Source: Streptomyces uncialis
GTDB lineage: Bacteria; Actinomycetota; Actinomycetes; Streptomycetales; Streptomycetaceae
NCBI RefSeq assembly: GCF_001905345.1
Contig: NZ_LFBV01000007.1
Span: 372,001 to 436,000 of the forward strand
Direction: 5' to 3'
DNA: 64,000 nucleotides
The position numbers and the translations under genes were made by a program. This document shows, one piece after another, positions 63,469 through 64,000 of this stretch (positions are counted from its first letter, which is position 1; the number at the start of each line of letters is the position of its first letter). The notes under the pieces are model-generated. The model was not told the origin of the DNA, did not search any database, and saw only the letters and a program-made list of their open reading frames with translations.

Positions 63469-64000
63469 GGGCTGCTGGTGTTCGGGCTTCGCGGCCAGCC
63501 GCTTGGGCGGTGGTGCTGTTCGGCGAGGTGGTCGAGGCGGATCGCGTCGAGGGTGGTTTTGGTGATGCGTTCGGTGCCGTCGATGAGGGCGGTGATGGCG
63601 GCCTGGCGGATGAGGCGGGCGAGGCTGCCGATGCGGCCGGCGGTGCGCTCGTGCAGGTAGGGGGCCAGCTTGGGGAGGGTTCCGGGCCGGTGATGGCGCA
63701 GGTCGAGCGCGCTCTCCATCGCGGTGATGAGGTCGCGGAAGGGCTCTTCGTCGCCGAGGCGGGCGGGGAAGGCGGCGCAGTCGATGAGGGAGGCGCGTCC
63801 GGCGAGCTGTGCACCGCGCACGCCGGTGAACAGGGGGGTGGTGGTGACGTCGATTCCGGCGTAGACGAAGGTGGCGCCGATGCGTTCGGTGAGGTCTTTG
63901 ATCAGGTCGGCGCTCTGGGCGCCGGTGGTGGTGCGGGGATTGAGCCGGTGGATCTCGTCGATCATGACCAGCTGGACCCGGGCGGCTGTATAGGTGTGGC
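63465..64000 (-). CDS. TniB/TnsC-like AAA ATPase, N-terminus outside window
   Basis: The frame enters from the right edge with Walker B VQLVMIDEIHR, followed by sensor-type segments ERIGATFVYAGIDVTTTPLF and RIGSLARLIRQAAITALIDG (lid). Walker A must lie beyond the window. TniB/TnsC ATPases bridge TniQ and the transposase. It overlaps TniQ by 4 bp, and the transposase gene is expected further right. Confidence 0.85.
   Translation of the reverse strand, partial: HTYTAARVQLVMIDEIHRLNPRTTTGAQSADLIKDLTERIGATFVYAGIDVTTTPLFTGVRGAQLAGRASLIDCAAFPARLGDEEPFRDLITAMESALDLRHHRPGTLPKLAPYLHERTAGRIGSLARLIRQAAITALIDGTERITKTTLDAIRLDHLAEQHHRPSGWPRSPNTSSP

Overview
The window is high-GC actinomycete DNA with the codon use, GTG starts and GTGA/ATGA gene overlaps of Streptomyces. 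It carries a tap-tpg pair (26821-29640), the telomere-binding protein and terminal protein of linear Streptomyces replicons. It therefore most likely lies in a chromosome arm near a telomere, or on a linear plasmid. Many broken genes, plasmid-transfer remnants and duplicated fragments fit that location. No rRNA, tRNA or CRISPR array was seen.

Layout. 1-9.4 kb: the tail of an Mrr-like endonuclease, a short MerR regulator, a divergent WYL regulator/RidA pair, a three-gene ABC exporter, a SUKH protein and a secreted S12 hydrolase. 9.5-21 kb: hypothetical and membrane proteins, a transposase scrap, an AraC-cupin-SGNH hydrolase cluster, an EF-hand protein, broken alpha/beta-hydrolase and RHS genes, and a Crp-like regulator. 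21-26.8 kb: a RelE-like pseudogene, NmrA, a membrane protein and MarR, a truncated sigma factor and a GNAT acetyltransferase. 26.8-37.5 kb: tap-tpg, a DHFR-like reductase, remnants of a thioredoxin, a telomeric helicase, an F420 oxidoreductase, a MobF relaxase and a replication-relaxation protein, and an intact gene with a RHIM-like motif. 37.8-46.5 kb: a secreted subtilisin, a thioester-reductase-like SDR, and a VOC/ECF sigma factor pair. 46.5-56.4 kb: a TetR regulator, the relaxase C-terminal remnant, a terpene synthase/P450 pair, two paralogous minus-strand genes with a three-copy unclassified repeat, a HEPN-like protein and a replication-relaxation gene. 56.4-64 kb: a truncated TniA/Mu-type transposase, a three-gene ABC-3C-type operon, and the end of a TniQ/TniB-bearing transposon inserted in a helicase gene.

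The most interesting functional unit is the operon at 58422-61887. It encodes a PD-(D/E)XK nuclease fusion, a small middle protein and a zinc-hook SMC/Rad50-like ATPase, all joined by GTGA overlaps, downstream of a 12-bp palindrome and between two transposon remnants. It looks like a defence island of the ABC-three-component type. The terpene synthase/P450 pair (49513-52172) is a compact terpenoid locus in which the synthase C-terminus appears frameshifted.

Sequence decay is visible at base level. It includes an in-place inversion of a gene segment (46763-47049), an 11-copy CTG expansion inside a relaxase remnant, a 7-copy octamer array inside an RHS remnant, and fragments of one gene family shuffled between 9.9 kb and 42.5 kb. 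All family assignments come from reading the translations by eye; no database search was run.
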